A stretch of DNA of 64,000 nt from Vermamoeba vermiformis. Lineage: Eukaryota; Tubulinea; Echinamoebida. The stretch covers positions 186,001 through 250,000 of the forward strand of contig JBEWZL010000215.1 in the NCBI GenBank assembly GCA_045837725.1, written 5' to 3'. This document shows positions 1-10,917 of the stretch, in pieces (positions within the stretch are counted from its first letter, which is position 1; every line of letters starts with the position of its first letter). The position numbers were made by a program, and so were the translations under genes. The notes under the pieces were generated by a model. That model was given only the letters and a program-made list of their open reading frames with translations, searched no databases and was not told the DNA's origin.

Positions 1-798
1 CTCAACATTTCTCTCTTAGCTTCAGTTCTGCTCTTAATTGTAGCGCTCGGTGAGAAGGTTAATTGCACAGCATCAACCATCGTAAATTTAACGCGAGAAC
101 TGTCAGGTTGTTCTGGTGCGAATGGATTCGCGGAGCCGGATTGTAATGCTGACAAATCCAATGGCGGGGTCTTGCCTTTAGGCGAAGAATTGCTGCTAGC
201 AAGTCCTAACACTGCTGGACGAGCAGGACTGCTTCGTTTCTCTTTTTTAACGGGAGAATTCTTGGGAGATCCCGAGGCTGTCTTTTTCGAGACTTTGTCC
301 TTGGGCGAGAAGTTAGTCAACAAGTTCTTCATAAACTCCTTGGCTTTATTCTCCTTATTCGAAGCTTTCATGCTCGAATGTTTCTCGCTGTAAACACAGA
401 AAAATTAGTACGACTAGTCGTTTCAAAAAAATCACCAAGATTACGTAACACAAATCATTGTCTTATAAGCAATATTGCAATGCATACCTCTTGCTCGATT
501 TAACAGGAGTGCTCGGCTGAGACTTTTCAATAACTGGATCGGATTGCACGAGATTCGCGTGATTATTTTCTATTTCCATTTGACCGCTTGCGAATAAAGC
601 CGCTGCTTTAAATGGTGTAATAGACAGTGATTTTCTTCTATTAATCCTCGTCTTTCCATCGCCCAGAGAGTCAATAAAGGCTAGATCGGCATTACTCGCA
701 TTTTCGAGCTCGCCGACGAGTTCAGAGACCTTTCTGCGATCTCCGGTACTAATAATATTGTCGTGATGAGTCGCCAAAGACTTTCTGCGGTGAGCCAT
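1..798 (-). CDS. Low-complexity basic protein with RRKS motifs, C-terminal part outside the window
   Basis: I do not recognise this family. Exon 1 runs 798-488 from an ATG in good context; an intron (donor GTATG, acceptor TTTACAG) joins it to exon 2 at 387, which stays open to the window edge. The N-terminus carries RRKSL at residues 4-8, RRKVS further on and NRRKSLSITPF near residue 57, all resembling basophilic-kinase sites. Exon 2 is rich in Ser, Pro and Lys (KNSPVKKEK, SSPKGKTPP), as in disordered nuclear or chromosome-associated proteins. No membrane segment or catalytic motif is visible. Function unknown; the reading frame and single splice are well supported. Confidence 0.6.
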
Positions 799-1071
799 GG
801 TGATTACGAAAAGAATAAATAAAAATTGACCCGTTCTTTGATGGTGAAAAAATTGTGAAAATTTGACCGTTACCAAGTTCAAATTTTTAAGCGGGAAATG
901 TTATAGTGAGAATATGTTAAAGACAGTAACAAGCCCACTCGTGCTAAATTATAATTATGTGAACTTACGAATAGTATCTTCGTCAGACAAACCAGCGGCT
1001 GAATCCAAGATCGAATTGTTGGGCAGATTTGAAGCATTACTGGCGCTGGCATGATTCGCAATAGTCAAAAT

Positions 1072-3063
1072 TTATTTCTGACGGCTAATTACAACTTCTG
1101 TCAAATCGATCAAGGCTTGTTTCGCAGGTGAGTCGCTAAAAACAGAGATGGCATCCAAAGCCAATTTACAATGATGCATGGCGAGCTGTTTCGTTCTGCT
1201 CAATCCTTCGCTATTTTGTACGAGTTCTTGTGCCTATAAATTATTATTAGAATTATTTCAGGCAATTTAAATCTGTTAACGTACTCGTGCCACATCTCCT
1301 TCTTGAGAGAATTGTCTTTGCACCATAGACTTGAGTTCAGGATATTGTTCAACGGCGTAAAGTGCAGGAGCAGTGGCGAGACCTAATTTTAAGTCGTTGG
1401 CCACTGGTTTGCCGAGTGACTCTTCGGTGCCCACGTAGTCCAGCATGTCGTCGATCAGCTGCGCCAGAGGTTAGACTGCTGACTCATAACTAGATAACGC
1501 AACACTTACTTGGAAGGCGAGACCGAGGTGACGGCCGTATTGAGTGGCACGTTCGATAATGTCCTTCTCGTAACCACCAATGATGGCAGCACAACGGCAC
1601 GAGTTGGCAATCAAAGAAGCAGTTTTGAGGTAAGTTTTCTGTCAATTAGGTCAGCTACGATGTTCTTCTCTAGCTCCATGCTCTATACATACCTCCATAT
1701 AGTAATTGAAATCGAGTGCGTGTTCAGGAGTGGCTTGCATAAACTCTCCTTCGACGAGATCCGAAATGACTCTGCAAAAAATTGTGTTAAGAATAATAAG
1801 ATCGCTGTGATATGAATAATAGGGCAAAAGACGGGGATATTTAAGCAGGAAGAAGGCAAAAAGCAAGGCGAGGGAAAAGGAAAAAAAGAATTAGCCTCCT
1901 GCGGGGGTCGAACCCGCGACCTTTGGCTTAGAAGGCCAACGCTCTACCATCTGAGCTAAGGAGGCTGTTTGTTGTTTTTGAAACCGCCCTTCTCTCGGCC
2001 CCATGAGCAAGCCAAGCGGGATACACAGTACCGCTCCGTTTCCTTACCTTGACATCTGTTCTGTTACTTCGTGATTTCCGAGTTGTGCGAGACTAATTGA
2101 CGCTCGAGCCAGCAAGAAATCACCGGCGAGAATGGCCATCTTGTTGCTGTATCAAACGCGTCAGTCGTGCTTGTCCGACAAACAAATTTGACGTGCAGTC
2201 ACGTACCCAAAAGCGACGTTGACAGAGCTGACACCTCTGCGAGTATGTGCCTCATCAATGACGTCGTCGTGGATGATGCTGGCTGTATGAATCATCTCGA
2301 CAATTTCGGCAAGTTGAAGTTGCTTGGGCAGCACTGATTCTTTCGCATTTTTTACATTTTTCTGTTTGTAATTGGTCCAAAATTAGTTATCTGTTAAGGA
2401 CGATATTTTATCGGAAATTATACCTTGGCTTGAGCATTAAACGAGGTCGCTCGTGACATCAGCATTGTAATGACAGGCCTAATCTTCTTGCCACCAAGAC
2501 TGAAATAATAATTTGCGATCGATTCTAATATGCCGTGTTTAGTTGTAATTAATTCTCTGATATTTTTGTTCATTTGTTTCAGATCTCCTTCAACCACGTT
2601 CAATGGATTTTCATGAGCTTTGTCGGCGTATTTTTTAAGAGCAGGTTGTTCGTCGAGATGGAATGCAGCTTTGTTTAATTTTGTGATAATTCTCTTGGCG
2701 CGATCGTATGCTCCAGCCATGTCGCTTGCAAGTGATGAATTGTGACGAGAAAGTTGGGCGAAATTGTTATTTGTAATATCTTTGGCCTTCAATATAATAG
2801 GACAATTAGAAGACCGGATATTTAGAGTGCTAAACGTTGAACAAATCCAGCATCAAAAACTACAAAAATATTTTAATTTTTCACTGACTTACCTGAGGCT
2901 TGATTTCTGTAGTACGAGTATTCATCATCAAAGAGCTATTTACAGCACCTTTTTGTGAGAATAAATGGCGAGTTTGGACGGATCTGGTGAGAGTTTTAGA
3001 TCCCGAACTGAAGATCCTGGGCAACCGAATTTTGGATATCGAATTGAATATTGATTGTTGCAT
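1072..3063 (-). CDS. COQ1: Long-chain trans-polyprenyl diphosphate synthase (COQ1/PDSS1 type)
   Basis: It should condense isopentenyl diphosphate onto an allylic primer to make the polyprenyl tail of ubiquinone, in mitochondria. Eight exons (3063-2893, 2786-2424, 2361-2207, 2146-2048, 1771-1693, 1638-1510, 1458-1285, 1233-1072) join in frame to 443 aa. The first aspartate-rich motif is DDVID at residues 210-214 in HDDVIDEAHTRRG; the second is DDMLD at 335-339. GGKKIRP, the substrate-binding GGK, lies in exon 2. The N-terminus (MQQSIFNSISKIRLPRIF) is basic and hydroxylated like a mitochondrial presequence. The start is the first ATG in frame; the upstream open frame has no ATG. Intron 4 (1772-2047, 276 nt) is far longer than the others and holds a tRNA gene on the same strand. 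Prenyl chain length cannot be read from sequence alone. Confidence 0.93.
1893..1965 (-). tRNA. tRNA-Arg (UCU), nested in an intron
   Basis: The reverse strand folds into a canonical 73-nt tRNA. The acceptor stem is GCCTCCT/AGGAGGC with discriminator T, the D arm is GCTC/GAGC, the anticodon stem is TTGGC/GCCAA around loop CTTCTAA (anticodon TCT), and the T arm is GCGGG/CCCGC around TTCGACC. The A box (TAGCTCAGATGG) and B box (GGTTCGACCCC) are intact, so it should be transcribed by RNA polymerase III. It has no tRNA intron. It lies within intron 4 of the polyprenyl synthase gene, on the same strand. Confidence 0.96.
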
Positions 3064-3627
3064 AATGCGTTGTATGTACAAATTATTTAACACGTTGTAA
3101 AGTTGTTGGATGTGGCTGTGCAATCATAAATAAACCACGTTTCAGTGAATACTTCCAATACACCAGTTAGTATTCAATTCCAAGGACTAATAGCTAGTCG
3201 CAGTGTGTTGGTGATGTTCGTGTAGTAATCGACACTAACAAACGTCAATTTTGTTGGGGAACTGCCAAACGGATGAGTTCACTGTTCGTGAGGTCAGCGG
3301 AGGGGCGTTCACGGAGCACCAAATCGAGTAATATTGCAAACATTAAGTCAAACTCACTCATGCGCACTCTCAGTAATGCACAACGGAAAGTGGGAACGTG
3401 CCGAGCTCATGATCCCAAACTGATCTGATCAACTGAACTCTTGCAATTACCGTAAGAATGAACCTACCTCGCTAAGATAGATCACATAAAAATATCTAGA
3501 TATTTCATATCTTGTTTGGCTCTTGTTTTTGGGTCGTGAAGTGTTTTTGTAGTAAATTGCAGTACTTTTACCTCAGCCAAAGAGAAGAACACAGACCAAC
3601 GAGTTTAATCTTCATAGTACAAAAAAA
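3064..3627. other. Divergent intergenic region, 564 nt
   Basis: This separates the divergent polyprenyl synthase and small membrane-protein genes, so it should hold both promoters. I see no convincing ORF, RNA gene or repeat in it. Confidence 0.5.
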
Positions 3628-4638
3628 ATGACTAAGCTTCAGATGAAATTATGGGGCAGGACTTTTGTCATTGCTGCCTGTTGGTGTAAGTTATCGAGGA
3701 CGCAGACGCATTCGAAATTTATTTTCAGATTTCCATTCCTTGATTATTAAATATGAGTGCTAATTATAGTAAATATTAGGCATGACATTTGCTGGTGTAC
3801 CTCTTTGGTTTTACAAAAATCCTGATGGCTGGACTTTGTCGGTCTACATGTGGTAAGAATCTTTTATCAGAATATAACAATATTAATCGCAGTATCATTA
3901 TTGTCATGTTATTATATTTTTAAAATACGAGCTAATGTAGCTAGATATTATTTCATAAAATGTTTCAGTTAATGGTTGGATGTCACACGAGTGATTTTTC
4001 GATTATTCTCGAATTATAGATGCTTCTAGAATGCTGAATAATAATAAAATAACATATAATTAATTGGGTGTCAATAATACGCTTAATAAACCGTATATTT
4101 CGCAATCACAAAGAAAATTACGCAAACAAATCTGCAATAATACCAGATCAGCGGTTTAATCGATATTAAAATTTGTATAATATAGGGCTATAACGTTCTT
4201 CCTATTCCCGCTATTCTGGCCAGCAAGATGGCTCAAAGGCGCACTCATTATTGTTCAAAACTTCTGGGTCAATGGAATTGTCTTGATTGGCATGGCTGTT
4301 TATCCTTTCTTCTTCGTAAGTACCTTATATATCAATACTATGCTATTATTTATTTAAAGCCCGATCTAATCGCAAAATGTCGGATCAGGTTCCTGGATTC
4401 TTCGGTGGACTTTCACTAGCGTTTGCGGGCATATGTTTTATTATAGCAGCTATTAAGAAAGAAAAAGGAGAGTCGTTGGAGAACCTCAAAGGTAAATTAT
4501 CACCATTAGTAGCGTCCATACGATTGTTTTTACGTTATTCCGCGTTGTACGCGAAATTATTTTAATTATCTCCTAATTGTCCTTATTAATTATTAATACT
4601 TGATTATTATAGCTGGTGGTGCTGGTCCTCGAGAATAA
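3628..4638 (+). CDS. Small multi-pass membrane protein, 129 aa
   Basis: Five exons (3628-3685, 3780-3852, 4186-4315, 4389-4491, 4613-4638) join in frame to 129 aa. The protein begins MTKLQMKLWGR and has about four hydrophobic segments: around residues 11-28, 42-54 (AITFFLFPLFW), 60-85 (ALIIVQNFWVNGIVLIGMA) and 91-108 (FGGLSLAFAGICFIIAAI). A short basic tail follows, ending in GGAGPRE. In the exon 3 frame used here the translation is strongly hydrophobic; another frame is also open for a while but is charged and does not rejoin exon 4. I do not recognise the family. The size and topology would suit a small ER or mitochondrial membrane subunit, which is a guess. Confidence 0.72.
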
Positions 4639-4851
4639 GCTCAGCAATAATACACTCAGCTCTTTTTATTTTATTTTTAATCGGTACTGCGATGGCATTA
4701 GGTTAAATGTACAGTTAGTATGAATAAATCTATATTATTATGACCAGTATTATATTTATTATAATATAATAGACAAGAGTAGGACAACAAAACAAGGTTT
4801 TATTTGTGTCTAAAGTTAAATTATAAAGTAGTGCTAATAATAATTTAAGGA

Positions 4852-7800
4852 TTAAAGTTCAATGGCTTTGTATCGCTCATCGACAGCTTGTTTGTTGCGA
4901 ATGTGACTGAGCACATTGCGATAGAACACTTTGACTGGCACGTCATCACCACCAGCGACATTGGGCAAGTGTTGGTTGATCAATTGAATGAGGCCGTTCA
5001 AGTACTTGCCACCGTCCTAATTATCAACCAGTTAGATACTATACGAGTACTAGTCATATATAAAAGTGCACGTACGACTTCAGGGTTGGTCTCAAAGTAG
5101 TAGAGGTACTCGTTCAAGATCTCAACGAAGAGTTGAATGTTGACGGACGTGTCCATGCAGCTGTCAGCAACTTTCATCGACTTCTTCAAGCACTCTAAGA
5201 CACGCTTGCTGTCCTTGTATGATTTCTGTCATAAGAGGTGGCGTTAGTGAGACTGGATCTTGCAGATCTAACCGCGAACATGACGTACCTCGCTATCAGA
5301 GCTGAAGAACAAGTGCGAGCACATAGCAACAGCAATGCATTGGTCAGGCTTCTTGAGCAATCTCGACGAGTGTTGAGCGGTCTTAGTGATGAGAGTGTCG
5401 TAGGACTCGTCGTCAAAGTTCTTCATGGCTTGCAAAGCACCGATGATGAGGCGAATGGAGTCGAATTGTTCGCGAGACTCGGCAATGTCGTCTTCGTAGA
5501 CAGTGTAGGCTTGAGTCATAAAGTCATAGGCGAACTCGTTCAACTTGCATTGATCGGCTTCGATGGCAGCTTGCACGTACAAACCCAATGAAATCAATTG
5601 CACGCTGCGTTGGCTGGTTTGAAAGGGTTATTAGCACGTGATTTTTTGCCTTTCACATCATTTGCGTGACATACCCAGCTTGCGCGGTAGTTTGGAGCGA
5701 TGAAGTCTTCTTGAAAGCACCGATGCACTCGTGAACAAACTTGGTGACACGACGCACCTTCTTCTCCCAATCAGCGTCCGAGGCTTGTTGCTTGCGAATA
5801 TCTTGAATCAAGCGCAGAGCCTTGAAGGTGAGAGGGATCGTCGTGTGACGTTGGCGTTTGAGGCCACCTTCGTCGAACTTCTTTTTGATGGCAATCAAAA
5901 TGCCGAAGCCGTCTTCAATGGTAGGAGCCTCGCACATGTGCAACACACGAGACAACAAGTTGAGATCTTCAACGAACTTGGGCTATAATTTCATGGATTA
6001 GTAACGTTGTACTAGCGTGAAAGATAGTTAAAGCTACGTACTGAAGCCTCGTAGGAGGTGTTGGGCTCACCGACCAACAAGGGGTTGAGGAGCTCCAACA
6101 ATTTGGCGACATTCTCAGCATCGGGGAGTTTAGTCTCGTGCTCCAAGATGTTCTGCATAACAGCATTAGCATCAAGTACAATGTTGCTATAGTCGCGTCA
6201 CTTACCTCGATGATGTCAAGGGCCATAGTCTTCTTGTTGTCGAAGTCCAAGGGAGCAAAGAGCTTGCCATAGTTCTCAAGCTTAAGCACGCTAATGATGT
6301 TGCGATACGTGTCAACGGGGATGTGCAACAACTCCATCAACTCATCGACAGTGCGTTCTTCGTCGAGCTCGCTACCATCGGCCTTCTCGATGGCTTGGTG
6401 GCAGTACTGCAACACTTCGTCGACGTATTGAGGCTGGTCGTTGTAAGTGCGAAGAGCAAAGCGAGCAAGAGAGGACATGATGGCCAACACGTTTGAGATA
6501 TGCACGTGACCGCGTTCAGAGAACACGCCAGTGACGTGATTGTAGAGCACGTGGTAGATGTCGGTGGGTCCGGGAGTGTACTTGAGCGCACGATCTGATT
6601 GGTTCAAAATGTGCATGGCCAAACGATCAATCAATGAAGTAATGATGGGACGGAGATCAACCTGCGAGGCACGAGGTTAGCTATTTGAACTAACTTAACT
6701 GGAGCACGTACTTCACCGTTAAGTTGGCCGCAAGTAGTCAACAAGGGGCCCAATGTTTGCAAGTGGAATTCATCAGGGAAGGCCTTCATGATATAACGTT
6801 AGTATTGCTGTAACCTTAGGGTGGCACTGAGTCACGTACCTGAATGACGATTTCCATCAAGTACTGTTGAGCAATACGATCACCGCATTGAACGATTTGC
6901 TCCAAAATGCGAGGCAAGATGTCGCGCTTGTAGGTCTCGATATCGACTTCGACTTGACTCAGTCTTTGCAAGTTTTTGCCGACAAGCGTGGACAAATCTT
7001 TGCGTTCCTTTTCTCGCTTCTCCTTTTCACGACCAACGATTTGATGTTGCATGCGGACCCACAACTTGTTCATTTCAATGAAGTTGGTCAAAATAAAGTC
7101 AACGGCATCGCCGACATTGCCTCCCCAACTGCGGTGAAAGAAATATCAGTAAATGGTTATGCTTTAAGATTAGAGTGGGAATATATTACCCGTGGTATTC
7201 AGAACCCTCTTCAGGCAACTTGTCCTTGACCATTTCAGACAAGAAAGTGCGCAAGAACAGACCGCGAGTGTGGTGTTGAACTCCGCGGCACATCTCGACG
7301 AGATCCTTCAAAACGTCCTTGGCAGGAGCCTTCTTTGACTTGATATATGTTGAACCAACAGTAATCAACAAGTACCTAACGTTAGTTATCAGTTAAATTC
7401 TCGTTAAACAAATTCCAAACAACAGCAGATCCCTCGAAAGCAACGCCTTGCACTCTGTTGGTATTATTATATTATGGCTGAACTTACAATCTTGGCAAGA
7501 TGTTGCCGGCGTATTGAACGATCTCGTAGAGTTCGTTCAAGCTCTTGCCGTGCTTCTCGTCAGCAATGTACATTTCGAGGTGACGCAAGTGATCAGCGGC
7601 AATGATGTCTTTAAAGAGAAATCAACGGTCAAGGAATAAATAAATATGAATGGTTAGAGTATATGATAATCCGGTCTTAAATTCAAGCGTGGGTTAGATC
7701 CGTGCGTTAGATCAAATTGAATTAAGGATACAAAGAGCATAGTAGTTTCTAGGTGACAACAAGCTGGTTCTCAATTCTCCGAGCATCAATGAAGCGTGTT

Positions 7801-8312
7801 TAAGAGCTTCCATCAATTTGTTGCCGTCCTATGAATGAATGAATGTTAACGAGAAAGGTCCTGAAAAAGATCTGATCTTCTAACGAGCTGAGGAACAAAA
7901 AAATACTCAAAATAAATATTAATTAATAATTACCAACGCGCGCTTCATGTGGAAAGCTTGAGTGTTGACAACATTCTTCGCATCGGCTAACAACTTGAGC
8001 TCGTCTTGTTGCTGCAATTTAGGGTCTTCCTTGCCAGTCTATTTAAACTAATTAATATTGTTTCTATTGTATTATTATTTAAATAAATACGGCTCGTTAT
8101 AATAAATGACAGACTTTCAATTATTGAAATAAAAATCTTTTTTAAACACTTATTGTCCACTAAATTTACGTCCGTTTCTTCAACCAAAATTAATTTAATT
8201 TATGCTAATATTTGAGCCATAAATATGTTCATTCAAGCTTGATCAGCGGATGTGGTTTGAGTTATTATTGCTAGCGTTCTCCAATCATTATCTGTAATTA
8301 TACCTTCGACAT
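4852..8312 (-). CDS. VPS35: Retromer subunit VPS35
   Basis: VPS35 is the alpha-solenoid core of retromer, which recycles cargo from endosomes to the Golgi or plasma membrane. Thirteen exons splice in frame to 794 aa, close to the usual 790-800. Exons: 8312-8304, 8038-7934, 7828-7732, 7608-7488, 7375-7190, 7128-6840, 6783-6712, 6661-6206, 6152-6042, 5982-5675, 5604-5289, 5225-5076, 5016-4852. Hallmarks are [14 protein letters not shown] and [14 protein letters not shown] near the N-terminus (the latter contacts VPS26), [23 protein letters not shown], and LLKKPDQC near the C-terminus. The first coding exon is only 9 nt (Met-Ser-Lys), followed by a 265-nt intron. That start is inferred, because exon 2 has no early Met. 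No other retromer subunit is in the window. Confidence 0.96.
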
Positions 8313-9115
8313 TGTGACTCGTTGATTAAACTATAAGGTCAATAATAACTTGCGAGTTAAAAAACGAAAAATCAACACTAGAAGATTTTTGAGCGAAACC
8401 GCAACTAAAAAAACGGCAACCTCAACTCGACGAAGGCAGGGGAAAAAGTTCGGTCCCAACGAAATTTCGCACTTTTTGTATGGGAGTTCTACGAAATGGC
8501 GTTGATTTTATCTCGTCCCGCAACTGAAAGAAGGCCCACCATACATCGCATTATATTTTGAAATTAACTTCACCAATGTTTTTAACGGTATTTATTAACC
8601 ATAATTTTACAATTAATTCTTGGCCGAATTTACAACAACGAATCTTCAAGATCACGAAGCCCGATGCCTTGATCAGCGGCAGAAATGGGCCGGAAAACGT
8701 TCTAGTTCGTTCATCGTGCTGAAAATAATACAACTAATTAGGCCAACATTGTTTCGCCATTATTTGAGCCGTCAAATTGCAATACAAAAGCTGATTTGGG
8801 ATGTTGCTCGTGTTGCTGTGGAATCTGTTGTGTACCCTTGGAAGCTCGTCATTGATATGACTCAGTGGCTTACAGTAGTTGGTGTAGTGGCGAAGTAGAA
8901 GATTGCCTCTGTTGAGTTTTGACGGTCAAAAATTGGGAAAGGAATTTTTTCGTCAGGTTCCCGGTTTCGGGTTTTCGTCTCCTAGTGAAGAAAAATTCTT
9001 GCTGAAAAAATCAGCCCAACCTGCCGAGTCAATTTCATGAACATTTTATTCTGACGATCATGATAGTGATTAGCTACATAGTTAATTTATACTAGATATC
9101 CAATTTACTTCGTGC
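8313..9115. other. Divergent intergenic region with unresolved coding-like fragments, 803 nt
   Basis: This lies between the divergent VPS35 and oxidoreductase genes. On the minus strand around 8840-8740 one frame reads QQIPQQHEQHPKSAFVLQ and further residues, and a second open stretch (8733-8551) reads DERTRTFSGPFLPLIKAS onward to a stop. The plus strand is also open from 8617 to 8898 but has no early ATG. I could not join these with acceptable splice sites in one frame. A small Gln-rich gene is possible but not established. Confidence 0.3.
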
Positions 9116-10820
9116 ATGGAGCTGCGCAGTGTCGTTCTTGTTGGTGGAGGGCACAGCAACGTGCAAGTGCTTAAAATATTAGCAACTGAATTGAAAAAAG
9201 CTGACAGAGTTAAAATAATATTAATATCAGGTTAGTAAACATTGTTTCTGCTTTTCTCAATTAAATATACGTCAGATCGCGGATCGCCACTTCCAGAATA
9301 ATTAAATAATTATTTTAAATAGAATATCAATTTGCTTGGTACTCAGGAATGATGCCTGGGGCAATTTCAGGATTATACAAGCCTGAGGAGACTCAAATGG
9401 ATCTGGCAGCCTTATCTCAATGGTAATTCGGGTTTTAAAGCAATAGTGTTGTATAATAATATTGCTACGTTATTTATGTGCCGGAGTCGGTACTTTCGTA
9501 AAACTGATCTGATCTGGATCTTTAGGGCCAAAGCCGAATTCATTCAAGCACGAATGACAGGCATCGATGTCGACAAAAGATTAGTGCTACTCGACGGCGA
9601 TAAGCAGCCTGTTTATTATGATTATTTATCGATAAACATTGGTTCCGTCACCAGAGTATGTCACTCCCATACACGTTCAAATGGTGCTAACAGTCTTGCT
9701 AGGATACACTCGTTGTGCCGGGAGTTAACGAGTACGCTATTGCCACACGACCTATTTCAGAGCTCGTGAGCAAAATAGAACGATTCGAACACGAACATGA
9801 GAAATACGATCACGTGCCACACGTCATTGTTGTTGGTGCTGGTGCTGCTGGTGTTGAACTGGCATTTGCATTCAAGTCCGTATACTATATTAGGCAACGC
9901 CTACAGTTTATTGCAACGGACTAATGCCTATTACACAGTACGAGGTTTAGAAAAAAGTACGGAGATGTGGCAGTCACACTGATCTCAGCAGTGGAAAAGA
10001 TTGGTCACACAGAAATGGGCCATTGGGTCTCGAGGAACATTCACCATTCATTGAAAGAGAAGAGGATAGCAGTCTACCAGGGCAAATGTGTCAAAGTTAC
10101 GAAGACACATGTGACACTTGAAGCGAACGAGACACGAGATTTGCCGTACGATTTGTTGGTCTGGGCAACTGGTGCTGAAGCTCCAGGTGTGCTTAAAAAT
10201 ACTGGGCTGCAGCTCGGTACGTGTTTTAATGTAACTTGGTCCCTTTCCTTATTTAATGGTTTGTTGAAGATGACCGTGGATACCTGCTCGTATCTCAAAC
10301 TCTGCAAACCTTGACAAGGCCTGAAGTATTTGCTAGCGGTGATTGTTGCACGGTGCAAAATTGTCCGTGGATTACTAAAGCTGGAGTCTACTCCGTGCGT
10401 GAGGTGCGTGCTTGAACTTTTTTTCCATTTTTGGAAAACTTTAATTTACTTACCGTTCTTGAAACAGGGGCCGTTCGTCGCGCATAATATATTGAAGTTA
10501 TTACGAGGTCATCACCTAACGAAGTTTCACCCGCAAAAAGTGCGTAATCATAACGACGTAAATTATTACTTTTGAGAATGTCAAAACATCGGAAATGAAT
10601 TATATTGATTGCCTTAGCTGTCAGTTTATTAATTGGCAAATAGGGGTTCTTAGCGTTGATGATGACGGGCGACGGAAGTGCCATTAGCAGTTGGAAGGGT
10701 ACATCCGCAACTGGCAAGTTAATTTGGGTTATGAAAGACAGAATCGATCGAAAGTTCATGGACCTTTTCAATGTAAATAAGCTACCCACGAATGTTGTAA
10801 ATTATGCAGTCGAACAATAA
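9116..10820 (+). CDS. FAD/NAD(P)-dependent pyridine nucleotide-disulfide oxidoreductase, SelD-N-like family
   Basis: Eight exons (9116-9230, 9347-9422, 9526-9655, 9703-9875, 9945-10216, 10270-10403, 10468-10539, 10644-10820) encode 382 aa. The FAD-binding dinucleotide motif VLVGGGHSNVQVLK is at residues 8-21. A second Rossmann motif, GAGAAG, for NAD(P)H, is at 152-157. The third FAD contact, FASGDC, is at 276-281. GMMPGAISGLY and the C-terminal RIDRKFMDLF match the family found fused to the N-terminus of bacterial selenophosphate synthetase (TIGR03169-like) and, more distantly, NDH-2 and AIFM2 enzymes. There are no redox-active paired cysteines of the disulfide-reductase type. Electron donor and acceptor are unknown; a membrane quinone reductase is plausible by analogy. 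No SelD gene is adjacent. Confidence 0.85.
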
Positions 10821-10917
10821 ATTATTGCGAACAAGTTGACGTTGATTCAATAGGGAGCGGATCCCACAAACCGAATTGCAATAAGACGAGTATTTCCGAG
10901 TTAATATATTACATAGT

